From an uncultured Clostridia bacterium (GTDB lineage: Bacteria; Bacillota; Clostridia; Christensenellales; UBA1242), in contig CALWAB010000064.1 of assembly GCA_944372745.1 (NCBI GenBank), positions 1 to 10,321 on the forward strand: a stretch of 10,321 nt of DNA, written 5' to 3'. The notes beneath the pieces were generated by a model. It did not search any database and was not told where the DNA came from. It saw nothing but the letters and a program-made list of their open reading frames with translations. Below, one piece after another: positions 1-7,770 of the stretch. The translations under genes and the position numbers were made by a program. Position 1 is the first letter of the stretch. The number at the start of each line of letters is the position of its first letter.

Positions 1-167
1 AACCATTTAGGTTCATTTAGTCCTTTTGCTGTATTCACTATCCCCAAATCCTTAGATGGAATATTTGATTGTATGACGACACAATCAACCGTACTAAAAT
101 CATTTTCATTTGTTAAAATTGGTGATAACTTTGCCAAACTAATCGCTTTCTCAAGTGATTTATTCAT
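1..167 (-). CDS. Unidentified protein, N-terminal 55 residues only (partial)
   Basis: The gene begins with ATG at 167 on the minus strand, preceded by a strong AAGGAG ribosome binding site at 180-175 with a 7-base gap, and stays open to the left edge, giving 55 codons. The peptide starts MNKSLEKAISLAKLSP and is hydrophilic, with no signal peptide or membrane segment. I do not recognise the family from this fragment. It lies 89 bases downstream of the AAA+ gene on the same strand, with no clear terminator between, so it is probably the third gene of that operon. MoxR-type ATPases are usually encoded beside a VWA-domain partner, and this gene is in the right place for one, but nothing in the visible residues proves it. 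Confidence refers to its being a real gene. Confidence 0.75.
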   Translation of the reverse strand, partial: MNKSLEKAISLAKLSPILTNENDFSTVDCVVIQSNIPSKDLGIVNTAKGLNEPKW

Positions 168-256
168 AATTTTACTCCTTATTGTTAAAATAATCTACTC
201 GTTTTAATTCATAGTATAATTCTATTATATATTTTTGTTATTGTCTTCGCATTTAA

Positions 257-2344
257 TCAAATTTTATATATTGTATCTGTTCCATCGCTCCAATCAGCAC
301 TAGATTCTTTCTTTTTCTTATTAATACTTAAAATGCTATTTCTAGTATTGCTCTTTTTGTATGAAAAAATTGAATCAGTTCCATCATTAAAATCTTCGTC
401 CACTTCTTTTGTATTACTTATAGTGCTTTGTCTTTTACTTGATTGACTATTTTGATAATTAACTTCTTTACCCACCATTGAATCTTTACATTCTTGCAAT
501 ATTATTGCTCGCTCTGGGTCATTGCGTACCCACATTGAATCGTATGTCGCTAGTATTTCTTTGCCAAAATTTTCCCCAATAAATTGGCGTACTGGTTGCA
601 ATTCGTCTTCTTCTGCCAGTGTCAAGCCTGCTATTGTCGACATTTGTTCACTGAAATCACTGTCTTGTAATTGATTTACATCGTAATTCTCTGCAATGAC
701 ATCTTCGACTGTCAAATGCATTTGCTTTGTATAATTTACAAAGTCCGCCGTCAGTTCTTCTCCTATTGCTGGTATCAATGCTTTTGGATTCTTTGTCGCA
801 TACAATACTTTGCTTGCTATTTCCCACTTTCTTGGGTCGGTTACTATCTTTGGATTTTCTTCGTCCAATTCTTGATTGAGTACTTTTTCGCCCCTACTCA
901 TTATATAAGTCAATATCGCTGGGTGTATGCGTGCTTGATTTTCTTCGCTCTCTCGCTCTACATTCTCTATTGGACTTACTTGACTAACTCCTGTAGCCCA
1001 ATCTACCCAAGAATTTAAGTCCACTTCATAATTTATATGGCTAAATCTCCTATATAAAGCGTTTGTCATTGGGTATGCTGCTAAGTTATCTGCATTTTCA
1101 TTTCCCGCTCCTACGACTACTGCATTGTCTGGCAATGGCCACAAGCCGTCTTTGCCTGCTCTATCTAGCACTATACTATAGACTAGACTCTGTACTGTAG
1201 GTTTAACATTTGTTAATTCGTCTATAAAGAGAATATGTTTTCTATTTGGCTCTGCCTTGCATTTCTCACAAAGTTGTGTGTACCAAAGTGGTGGTATATA
1301 CTCGCCTGTTTCACGATTTAAAGTGCCGTCTATTTCTTCTGGGTTCATTTGTGGTCGCAAGGTTATTCTTGTAGCGGTTGGGTCTAATTGTTTTACCCTT
1401 GCTGATTTACCTACACCGCTTGGTCCGTGCAAAAACACTGATTGTCCTGCTTGTACATACGCTTTAAGTAAATCATCCGCAGTTAAATCTTCGTATGCAA
1501 AATTATAAGGATTTGCCCCTTTTATTTGTTGCTCCTTTGAATTAGTTGAAGGCTTAATATACGCACGGTCTTGCACAATTTCCTTAGCAAAAACATCATT
1601 CATAAATTTGTATAAATATGAATCTTCAATTTTAAAAGAAGGATTACCATTCGCCCATACGGGAACACCTGCATACAATGGATACCTAGCTAAAGCTAAA
1701 TTTGCCTTTTTATCAACCACCCACTCAATAGGTTCAACCTTAACCCAACAATAACTGCCTTGCTGTACATTTTGCCCATTTTTACTAAAAAATGTGAATG
1801 ATTTATTTTGCGAGTGTGTATGCATTCTTACTCTAACAAACTTTTCTCCATTGTATTCATACACTTTCAATCGCAATAAACTTAATTGTCGTTGGTCTGT
1901 AACTTCAGGCATAGTAAATACTTGGTTCGTTTCTTTAATATTAGGACTATTAGAAGTATATAGTTTGTTAAGAGTATTCTCCATTGAACTGCTGACGATA
2001 GTTTGTGGGTATTCTCCCGCCTCGATAATTTTATAATTGCCCCTATCTGCACGCTCTTTTGCTGTAATGCCCATTTTTTTAAGATTATCATAAGTTGTAG
2101 CCGGACGCGACATTATTTCTTCCATCCACCATATATAATCTCGTTGTCTACCACGCTCCATTACTTTCGGTTTATTATCCGCACCTAATTGTCCCGACCA
2201 ATAGTTGTCTTCTCTATCTCGTAAAGGCTTAATTTCCTTATTTGCACACATAAATGCGAATTCTGTTCCTTGTGCGTCCATTACTTGGCTAAAAACATTT
2301 GATTGACGCATTTGTTGTTCTGTTAAAAACATAAAATCATTCAT
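257..2344 (-). CDS. DUF6273-like module fused to MoxR-type AAA+ ATPase (paralogue A)
   Basis: This is a 695-residue cytoplasmic protein. Residues about 100-257 form a DUF6273-like module: GEYPQT at 110-115, an YEYNGEKFVRVR strand at 162-173, WVKVEPIEW at 200-208 and SYLYKFMNDVF at 242-252. The AAA+ domain follows: Walker A GPSGVGKS (307-314), Walker B ILFIDE (371-376), sensor-1-like GAGNEN (412-417), a MTNALYRRF arginine-finger region (426-434) and a TDPRKW sensor-2-like motif (502-507). The family (MoxR/AAA_5) uses ATP hydrolysis to remodel or load partner proteins; the partner here is unknown. The tail has two DGTD motifs (654 and 686) in a Ser/Lys/Asn-rich linker. ATG at 2344 is preceded by GGAG with a 7-base gap. 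It lies 164 bases downstream of its paralogue, with no obvious terminator between, and 89 bases before the left-edge gene. The ATPase assignment is firm; the cellular role is not. Confidence 0.93.
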   Translation of the reverse strand: MNDFMFLTEQQMRQSNVFSQVMDAQGTEFAFMCANKEIKPLRDREDNYWSGQLGADNKPKVMERGRQRDYIWWMEEIMSRPATTYDNLKKMGITAKERADRGNYKIIEAGEYPQTIVSSSMENTLNKLYTSNSPNIKETNQVFTMPEVTDQRQLSLLRLKVYEYNGEKFVRVRMHTHSQNKSFTFFSKNGQNVQQGSYCWVKVEPIEWVVDKKANLALARYPLYAGVPVWANGNPSFKIEDSYLYKFMNDVFAKEIVQDRAYIKPSTNSKEQQIKGANPYNFAYEDLTADDLLKAYVQAGQSVFLHGPSGVGKSARVKQLDPTATRITLRPQMNPEEIDGTLNRETGEYIPPLWYTQLCEKCKAEPNRKHILFIDELTNVKPTVQSLVYSIVLDRAGKDGLWPLPDNAVVVGAGNENADNLAAYPMTNALYRRFSHINYEVDLNSWVDWATGVSQVSPIENVERESEENQARIHPAILTYIMSRGEKVLNQELDEENPKIVTDPRKWEIASKVLYATKNPKALIPAIGEELTADFVNYTKQMHLTVEDVIAENYDVNQLQDSDFSEQMSTIAGLTLAEEDELQPVRQFIGENFGKEILATYDSMWVRNDPERAIILQECKDSMVGKEVNYQNSQSSKRQSTISNTKEVDEDFNDGTDSIFSYKKSNTRNSILSINKKKKESSADWSDGTDTIYKI

Positions 2345-2508
2345 AATTCTACTCCGTTTTCCCTTAAGCTAATAAAAATGATAATTTCCCTAATTCTAAA
2401 AACCAATTTATTGATTAAATACATTATTTAGATACTATGCCGATTAAAATTAATAGCAATGTTATTCATTTTATTAAACTAAATGTCGATAATCTTAACT
2501 TGTTTAAA

Positions 2509-4566
2509 TTAATTATCATATATTAATTCCATAACATCTTGAATATTAGACTGTTGCATTTTTGTTTTTTGCTTTTCTATTTTCATTGCATCCTTACATT
2601 CTTGCAATATTACTGCACGCTCTGGGTCATTGTGCACCCACATTGAATCATAAGTTGCCAATATTTCATTGCCAAAATAATTACCTATAAATGCTCGCAT
2701 CTTCTGCAATTGCTCCTCACTCGCCATTGTTAATCCCGCTATTATGGACATCCTTTCGCTAAAATTACTATACAACAAATCTTCTTCAATGTAGTTTTGA
2801 TTAAGAACATCATCTATTGAAATATGTGTTTGCTTTGTGAAATTTACTAAGTCCGCCGTCAATTCTTCTCCTATTGCTGGTATCAATGCCTTTGGATTCT
2901 TTGTCGCATACAATACTTTGCTCGCTATTTCCCACTTTCTGGGATCTGTTACTATCTTGGGATTTTCTTCGTCCAATTCTTGATTTAGTACTTTTTCGCC
3001 TCTACTCATTATGTATGAATATATTACAGGGTGTATGCGTGCTTGCTCTTCACTTTTCTCAATCTTCTTCTCTTCTATTGGCTTAATACCATCTATGCCA
3101 CTTGCCCAATCTAACCACGATACAATATCAACTTTTAAGTTAATATGACAAAATCTCCTATAAAGTGCATTTGTCATTGGATATGCGGCTAAATTGTCTG
3201 CGTTTTCATTGCCCGCTCCCACAACAACCGCGTTCTCTGGCAACGGCCACAAGCCGTCTTTCCCCGCTCGGTCTAGAACTATGCTATAAACAAGACTTTG
3301 TACTGTTGGCTTAACATTTGTAAGTTCGTCTATAAAGAGTATGTGCTTTCTATCTGGCTCTGCCTTGCATTTCTCACAAAGTTGTGTATACCAAAGTGGT
3401 GGGATATATTCACCTGTTTCGCGATTTAATGTGCCGTCTATTTCTTCTGGGTTCATCTGTGGACGCAATGTTATTCTAGTCGCTGTCGGGTCTAATTGTT
3501 TTACCCTTGCCGACTTACCCACTCCGCTTGGTCCGTGCAAGAACACTGATTGCCCTGCTTGTACATATGCTTTAAGAAAAGCGTCATTATCCAATTCTTC
3601 GTATGTAAAGTTGTGTGGATTATTTAATTTTCTTTGTTTCTTATTTATAGGCGAAGCATTTTTTTGTATAGTATTTTCATTATTAACAAACTGCTTAGAA
3701 CTATCAAAATTATAACCATTACCTGCTACGCTTTGGTTTTGACTTAAATAATATTGATTGGTTGGCACAATTGCCTTTTTAAATTCGTCATTTAAAAAAT
3801 GATACAAATATGCATTTTCAAAATCCCTATCATAATCGCTTTGATTATCAAAAGGGAAACCGCTAAATAAAGCATTTTTAGATATAACATATTCTTCATT
3901 GGTATTATTTTTAAGTTTAATCCATTCAATAGGTTCTACTTTATACCACTTAATTTCATTAGAGCATTCCACTACACATCCACTTTTAATTTCACGCTTT
4001 ATCATACGCACATATTTCTGCCCCATATACTCATATTCCTTTAAGTGCCGTATGATAATCATTCCTTCGCCTTTAATATTTTCGCAAATAGGATAAGTCT
4101 TACCCGTTTCACATCCCTGCAACTTACCTTTTTGACTTAACCTATTTAATTGCGACTGAATAACAGTATCAACTTCAGTTTGTGGATATTCACCCCCTAC
4201 AAATTCACTGTAAATGGAATTATCTGCGACCATCTTGCCACCCAAAGTCTTTAGATAATTTAGCGGCATCTTTGGCACACAACTAATACCTACATTTGAC
4301 ACATATTCTCTAAAATATCTTTTTTCTCCCAAATTATAAATAGTAGTCATACCATATTTAACTTGACTACTGTTTGTCTCTTTTATCCATATAGGTATAG
4401 TCTTCAATAAATATTTTAAATTATTATCATTCCACGCATATTGATACTCCATAGAACTATCAATGGCAAAATCTGTGCTTTTAAGCAAATCAATATTCAC
4501 ACCAGTGAAATTTAATGGCATAATTGATAACATATCTTCAAAATTTATAATACTTAATTCATCCAT
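2509..4566 (-). CDS. DUF6273-like module fused to MoxR-type AAA+ ATPase (paralogue B)
   Basis: This is a 685-residue paralogue of the next gene in the operon. From the chosen start, GEYPQT is at 125-130, WYKVEPIEW at 207-215 and AYLYHFLNDEF at 252-262 (DUF6273-like). An Asn/Gln-rich linker at about 270-315 leads to the AAA+ domain: Walker A 345-352, Walker B 409-414, GAGNEN 450-455, NALYRRF 466-472 and TDPRKW 540-545. The ATPase core is nearly residue-for-residue the same as paralogue A, whereas the first 300 residues are only loosely alignable and the DGTD tail is absent. An upstream GTG at 4590 is in frame, but it sits right by the predicted transcription start and the AGGAGA at 4582-4577 would lie inside the coding region. 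ATG at 4566, about 10 bases after that AGGAGA, is therefore preferred. This is the first gene of the minus-strand operon. Its function beyond ATP-driven remodelling is unknown. Confidence 0.92.
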   Translation of the reverse strand: MDELSIINFEDMLSIMPLNFTGVNIDLLKSTDFAIDSSMEYQYAWNDNNLKYLLKTIPIWIKETNSSQVKYGMTTIYNLGEKRYFREYVSNVGISCVPKMPLNYLKTLGGKMVADNSIYSEFVGGEYPQTEVDTVIQSQLNRLSQKGKLQGCETGKTYPICENIKGEGMIIIRHLKEYEYMGQKYVRMIKREIKSGCVVECSNEIKWYKVEPIEWIKLKNNTNEEYVISKNALFSGFPFDNQSDYDRDFENAYLYHFLNDEFKKAIVPTNQYYLSQNQSVAGNGYNFDSSKQFVNNENTIQKNASPINKKQRKLNNPHNFTYEELDNDAFLKAYVQAGQSVFLHGPSGVGKSARVKQLDPTATRITLRPQMNPEEIDGTLNRETGEYIPPLWYTQLCEKCKAEPDRKHILFIDELTNVKPTVQSLVYSIVLDRAGKDGLWPLPENAVVVGAGNENADNLAAYPMTNALYRRFCHINLKVDIVSWLDWASGIDGIKPIEEKKIEKSEEQARIHPVIYSYIMSRGEKVLNQELDEENPKIVTDPRKWEIASKVLYATKNPKALIPAIGEELTADLVNFTKQTHISIDDVLNQNYIEEDLLYSNFSERMSIIAGLTMASEEQLQKMRAFIGNYFGNEILATYDSMWVHNDPERAVILQECKDAMKIEKQKTKMQQSNIQDVMELIYDN

Positions 4567-4576
4567 TTTGCAATTT

Positions 4577-4582
4577 CTCCTA
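4577..4582 (-). promoter_or_regulatory. Ribosome binding site that decides the start of AAA+ paralogue B
   Basis: AGGAGA on the minus strand lies about 10 bases before ATG 4566. It overlaps the codons that would be read from the alternative GTG at 4590, which argues for the later ATG. Confidence 0.7.
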
Positions 4583-4587
4583 AATAT

Positions 4588-4606
4588 CACTATATTTTAT
4601 ATAGTG
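4588..4606. repeat. Perfect 8-base inverted repeat over the operon promoter
   Basis: CACTATAT and ATATAGTG are separated by three bases. The repeat overlaps the -10 box and predicted start of the AAA+ operon. No run of T follows in the transcribed direction, so it is not a terminator. A repressor operator or a 5' leader hairpin are both possible. No protein in the window is an evident DNA-binding regulator. Confidence 0.5.
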
Positions 4607-4631
4607 TATCATAAATCATACCATATGTCAA
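4603..4631 (-). promoter_or_regulatory. Sigma-A-type promoter of the AAA+ operon
   Basis: On the minus strand, TTGACA (4631-4626), a 17-base spacer and TACACT (4608-4603) predict a start near 4596, about 30 bases before the preferred ATG. The -35 is perfect and the -10 matches the TATAAT consensus at four of six positions. A palindrome covers the -10 and the start site. Confidence 0.75.
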
Positions 4632-4740
4632 TATTGAAGAATGTCACAAACTACCATTGGGTTCTATACTTTATCTAATATTGTAATTTATTATAATTAT
4701 ATATTGCACTTAAAATTAATACTTAAACAATTTACACCCA

Positions 4741-4769
4741 TTGACATTTTTGACGCTTTATGCTATAAT
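4741..4769 (+). promoter_or_regulatory. Consensus promoter of the 291-residue orphan gene
   Basis: TTGACA at 4741-4746, a 17-base spacer and TATAAT at 4764-4769 make a full-consensus sigma-A-type promoter. The predicted start near 4776 leaves a leader of about 16 bases containing AAAGGGG. It diverges from the AAA+ operon promoter, with about 110 bases between the two -35 boxes. Confidence 0.85.
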
Positions 4770-4791
4770 AAAAATCTAAAAGGGGTTAATT

Positions 4792-5667
4792 ATGAACATT
4801 AATGAAATGCTAGAACAAGAAAAGAAACAGATACTTAAAAATGAGGGGCTTCAACACAAAGTGCGTGCTAGTGCTTGGGACAAAGTGGCTCAGTCAAAAG
4901 TCATTCGCGTGAGAATAAAACCTACTGACCGTGCTATAGAACTCACAAAAAAAATGCCTATGCTTACTGGCTATACAAACTACAAGGACAACATCATAAA
5001 ATTGCTTGATGACCCGCAAAAAGAAGCGGAACTAGCAGATTTTTTCGTCAAATCAAGCGAAGACGAACTCAATTTCTTCTTAGCACAAATGGTGGAAGAC
5101 GGCGGTACAAGTTGGTTTGTATATGACTATTGTTTTAAACGCCCCGCTCTTCACTCTGCTATTGACAAAATGATGGAGAATAAACAATATCAAAAAGTGC
5201 GTACAATGTTTGCTTTTGCATTCGACGATATTTTAGAACTTAGACTGAGTGCTTACACTCATCCTAATTCTTTCCCAGCATACGCCGAAAATAGATGTGG
5301 AAATGAAATAAGCAAATTTTTGGATAGTTATTTAAATTATAATGCGACTATCTTCAATGATTACCTTAACAATGTACAAAACGAATGTTTAGACTATAAA
5401 TCACCAAAACAATTTTTTGATGAAATCGCATTATACAATGATGTAAAACAATATGACTTTGACAACCAAATTATTGCACCTAATACACTATTCAAAGGAT
5501 ATTTGCTATTTAAAAAACTTAACGAACGCAAAGTTTGGAAGACAGATAAATTACTTTCTGTCAACGAATTTATTGAACGCGATAAAAAGCGTGCTATGTA
5601 TGACGACTTTGATAATACAGAAGTTAGTGAAGTAGAAAGATTGTATCAAGAAATAATTAAAGATTAA
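4792..5667 (+). CDS. Unrecognised soluble protein, 291 residues
   Basis: ATG at 4792 follows AAAGGGG (4779-4785) and a full-consensus promoter; a stem-loop terminator starts directly after the stop, so this is a single-gene transcription unit. The protein is hydrophilic and predicted mostly helical, with no signal peptide, membrane segment or cysteine cluster. The N-terminus is basic (residues 1-50, including KVRASAWDKVAQ and RVRIKPTDR). The middle is acidic to aromatic (about 80-115, including FFLAQMVEDGG and WFVYDYCFKRP), and the C-terminus is acidic. I recognise no catalytic motif and do not assign a family. It is transcribed divergently from the AAA+ operon across a shared intergenic region, which makes a functional link possible but unproven. 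Confidence 0.88.
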   Translation: MNINEMLEQEKKQILKNEGLQHKVRASAWDKVAQSKVIRVRIKPTDRAIELTKKMPMLTGYTNYKDNIIKLLDDPQKEAELADFFVKSSEDELNFFLAQMVEDGGTSWFVYDYCFKRPALHSAIDKMMENKQYQKVRTMFAFAFDDILELRLSAYTHPNSFPAYAENRCGNEISKFLDSYLNYNATIFNDYLNNVQNECLDYKSPKQFFDEIALYNDVKQYDFDNQIIAPNTLFKGYLLFKKLNERKVWKTDKLLSVNEFIERDKKRAMYDDFDNTEVSEVERLYQEIIKD

Positions 5668-5668
5668 G

Positions 5669-5692
5669 AAATGCTCTACGGAGTATTTTTTT
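5669..5692 (+). terminator. Intrinsic terminator with UACG tetraloop
   Basis: An eight-pair stem (AAATGCTC with GAGTATTT, one G-U pair) is closed by C(UACG)G, one of the most stable tetraloops of the UNCG type. It runs into seven T residues at 5686-5692. It starts two bases after the stop codon of the orphan gene. Confidence 0.85.
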
Positions 5693-6027
5693 ATTGTTGA
5701 AATCATATACACAATATAAAATATTTAATCTTTATTATAATTTTATTTTTTAAATATAACATTTTCTTTAATAATTTATTCTTTTTTACTATTATTTTAA
5801 AAAGTAAATTTATTCCTTAAGACATATAAATCAAACCCTTTAACTCAAAATATTCTCACATACTCCCCCATTTTTAAATTTATATCTACAAAATTTTATT
5901 ATTATCATATTGATTTTAATAAATATAAGTTTTAAAATATTCAAACAATTTATTTATATATCTTCCAAGTTTTTCTTCATTATTGCATATAGAAATAATA
6001 TTTTATTGACAACTTTACACTATAATG
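5693..6027. other. AT-rich gene-free stretch
   Basis: These roughly 335 bases are extremely AT-rich with stop codons in all frames. I find no start preceded by a ribosome binding site, no strong hairpin and no repeat here. A TTGACA at 6006-6011 and a TATAAT at 6021-6026 lie too close together to act as one promoter. It appears to be spacer DNA. Confidence 0.6.
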
Positions 6028-6056
6028 TTGACAAAACTTTTTAGGTTTGGTATCAT
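6028..6056 (+). promoter_or_regulatory. Promoter of the flippase-like membrane protein gene
   Basis: TTGACA at 6028-6033, a 17-base spacer and TATCAT at 6051-6056 predict a start near 6063, about 15 bases before the ATG. The -35 is perfect and the -10 differs from consensus at one position. Confidence 0.7.
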
Positions 6057-6077
6057 AATAATATTATAGGTGCGGAT

Positions 6078-7709
6078 ATGACGAAAAAAAATATTAAGGG
6101 GGACAAAATTAAAAATACTCAAAAATTAAATCAAATAAATGATTTATCTAATGATATTAATACTGCGATTAATGGGACAAAAGACAACACTAATTCTGCA
6201 TCTTTAGATACGCGAGTTGAGGAAAAAGTCAATGATGAATTTGACACACAAAACAATACTGAAAAAACAAATTCCCAATTAAGTGACAGCGACTCCAATA
6301 ACAATAATTTACCAACTCTTAACACAGTAAATACAGACAAAGCAATAAAACATTCTTCGCATTTGCATCTTTATAGTTTAATCAAATCTGTAAACGCCCC
6401 AATTGCCTTTAAAAATATACCAAATCTAAAAGGCACTTATGAAAAAAATAAATTCAAATTGCATGGTAAACTTATTTTAAATGACGAACTTTTCACCACT
6501 TGCACAAGCGAAGAAGATTGCAAACGCCAAGTGAAACTCGCCGAAGAAATGGCAAAGGAAGCAGAAGAAACTGCCAAGAAACGCAAATCTAAACGCAGTA
6601 AAATGTGGAGTTTATTCTTCCTTATATTCAATATTGTCATCATTGTTGTGGCAGTAATTATATCCGCGTCCCAAGAAGAAGGTATGGTATCCATAGGCGA
6701 TATGTTTTCAGTCGCAAACTTATGGTACTTGCTTGCAGCGGTTGTAGCATTTGCTTGTTTAATGGGATTTGAAAGCCTAAGATACTATATTTTGATTTGG
6801 CGTTCGACAAAACACTCACGGCCGTTTTTGAGTTATAAAGTGGCAGCGATTGGAAGATATTATGACAATATCACTCCCCTTGCTACTGGCGGTCAGCCTA
6901 TGCAAATTTACTACTTGAAAAAGCGAGGAATTAAAGCAAGCACTGCATCTACTATGCCATTTGCTATTTATGTTTTTAACCAAATGCTTGCCTTTATTAT
7001 ATCAATTTGCGTACTTATATTTAGCAAAAAGATTGCAGGTGGACTTTCTCCAGCGGTATTTACCGCCGCTGTCATTGGCGTAGTTATAAATACCTGTATG
7101 ATGCTATTTGTCTTTGTATTGTCATTCAGTAAGAAAGTGGGACCCGTTCTCACAATATGGGTATTAAAACTTCTTCATAAAATGCACATAGTCAAAGACT
7201 ATACCGCAGTATTTAGAAAATGTATGAGATTTGTCAATGAGTACCAAAAGACTTTTAGATACTTTATTTCAAATTTCAAAACTTCAATAATGATGATAGG
7301 CTCTTCCCTACTCGTCATTTGCACGAAATATCTAATTCCAGCCTTTGTGGTTTGTATGTTTAATGGCACTGGTTTTTCGTGGGAAGTATACAGTGCAGTA
7401 TTCATTTGGTGCGTACTCATTGAAGCCGTACTTTCGTACATCCCTTGGCCAGGTGCTGGTGGTGTCGCAGAAGTAACATACACATTAATGTTTGCATACT
7501 TTTCTCTATCAACAGGAACTACCGTTTGGGCAATGCTCATATATAGGCTCTTCCAATATTACATCTATCTATTGCAAGGCTTAGGTGTATTGTGCTACGA
7601 TTTCTTCGTAGGCAATAAAAAAATTGACCGCGTCAATGAGCATTTTAAAAGAATTGATGACGAACGAAAACAAAAAGCATTACAATCAAAAATCAAAAAT
7701 GCCAATTAA
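6078..7709 (+). CDS. LPG-synthase transmembrane/flippase-like domain protein (YbhN/UPF0104 family)
   Basis: This is a 543-residue inner-membrane protein. Residues 1-140 are a hydrophilic Asn/Thr/Ser-rich segment, followed by a charged Lys/Glu/Ala helix (about 143-175). The membrane domain then shows hydrophobic segments near 177-197, 215-241, 293-316, 324-350, 402-427, 436-455, 463-478 and 482-507. Family marks are ITPLATGGQPMQIYYL (265-280) and PWPGAGGVAEVTY (456-468). These belong to the membrane half of MprF-like proteins and stand-alone relatives (PF03706, TIGR00374), thought to move lipids or act in lipid-linked glycan handling. The soluble lysyl-transferase domain of MprF is absent, so no mprF symbol is given. 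The long N-terminus is atypical. ATG 6078 follows a weak TAGGTG (6067-6072). It has its own promoter and no strong terminator before the structured element. Confidence 0.9.
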   Translation: MTKKNIKGDKIKNTQKLNQINDLSNDINTAINGTKDNTNSASLDTRVEEKVNDEFDTQNNTEKTNSQLSDSDSNNNNLPTLNTVNTDKAIKHSSHLHLYSLIKSVNAPIAFKNIPNLKGTYEKNKFKLHGKLILNDELFTTCTSEEDCKRQVKLAEEMAKEAEETAKKRKSKRSKMWSLFFLIFNIVIIVVAVIISASQEEGMVSIGDMFSVANLWYLLAAVVAFACLMGFESLRYYILIWRSTKHSRPFLSYKVAAIGRYYDNITPLATGGQPMQIYYLKKRGIKASTASTMPFAIYVFNQMLAFIISICVLIFSKKIAGGLSPAVFTAAVIGVVINTCMMLFVFVLSFSKKVGPVLTIWVLKLLHKMHIVKDYTAVFRKCMRFVNEYQKTFRYFISNFKTSIMMIGSSLLVICTKYLIPAFVVCMFNGTGFSWEVYSAVFIWCVLIEAVLSYIPWPGAGGVAEVTYTLMFAYFSLSTGTTVWAMLIYRLFQYYIYLLQGLGVLCYDFFVGNKKIDRVNEHFKRIDDERKQKALQSKIKNAN

Positions 7710-7728
7710 ATAATATAATTACAAAAAT

Positions 7729-7770
7729 GCACTTAACTTATAAGTTTTCAGACTGTAGACAAATGGATTT
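7729..7770 (+). repeat. Left 42-base imperfect terminal inverted repeat
   Basis: Aligned without gaps to the reverse complement of 8096-8137, 32 of 42 bases match. The outer seven bases (GCACTTA) and most of the inner 22 are conserved. No target-site duplication is evident outside. It may be the closing helix of an RNA or a transposon-type terminus. Confidence 0.7.

Noticed and set aside
671..1018. Plus-strand open frame opposite the AAA+ gene
   Set aside because: It is antisense to a clearly conserved ATPase domain, has no ribosome binding site and has an odd Cys/Tyr/Phe-rich composition typical of a shadow frame.
3341..3715. Plus-strand frame that resembles the one at 1257-1508
   Set aside because: The similarity of the two antisense frames is simply the mirror of the conserved ATPase core on the other strand, not evidence of a second gene.
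4566..4590. GTG at 4590 as the start of AAA+ paralogue B
   Set aside because: It would place the AGGAGA ribosome binding site inside the coding region and leave almost no leader after the predicted transcription start; ATG 4566 fits better.
6006..6026. TTGACA at 6006-6011 with TATAAT at 6021-6026 as a promoter
   Set aside because: The spacing is only 9 bases, far below the usual 16-18; the pair at 6028-6056 fits instead.
6078..7709. Naming the membrane protein MprF (lysylphosphatidylglycerol synthase)
   Set aside because: Only the membrane half of that family is present; the soluble lysyl-transferase domain is missing and the protein ends soon after its last membrane helix.
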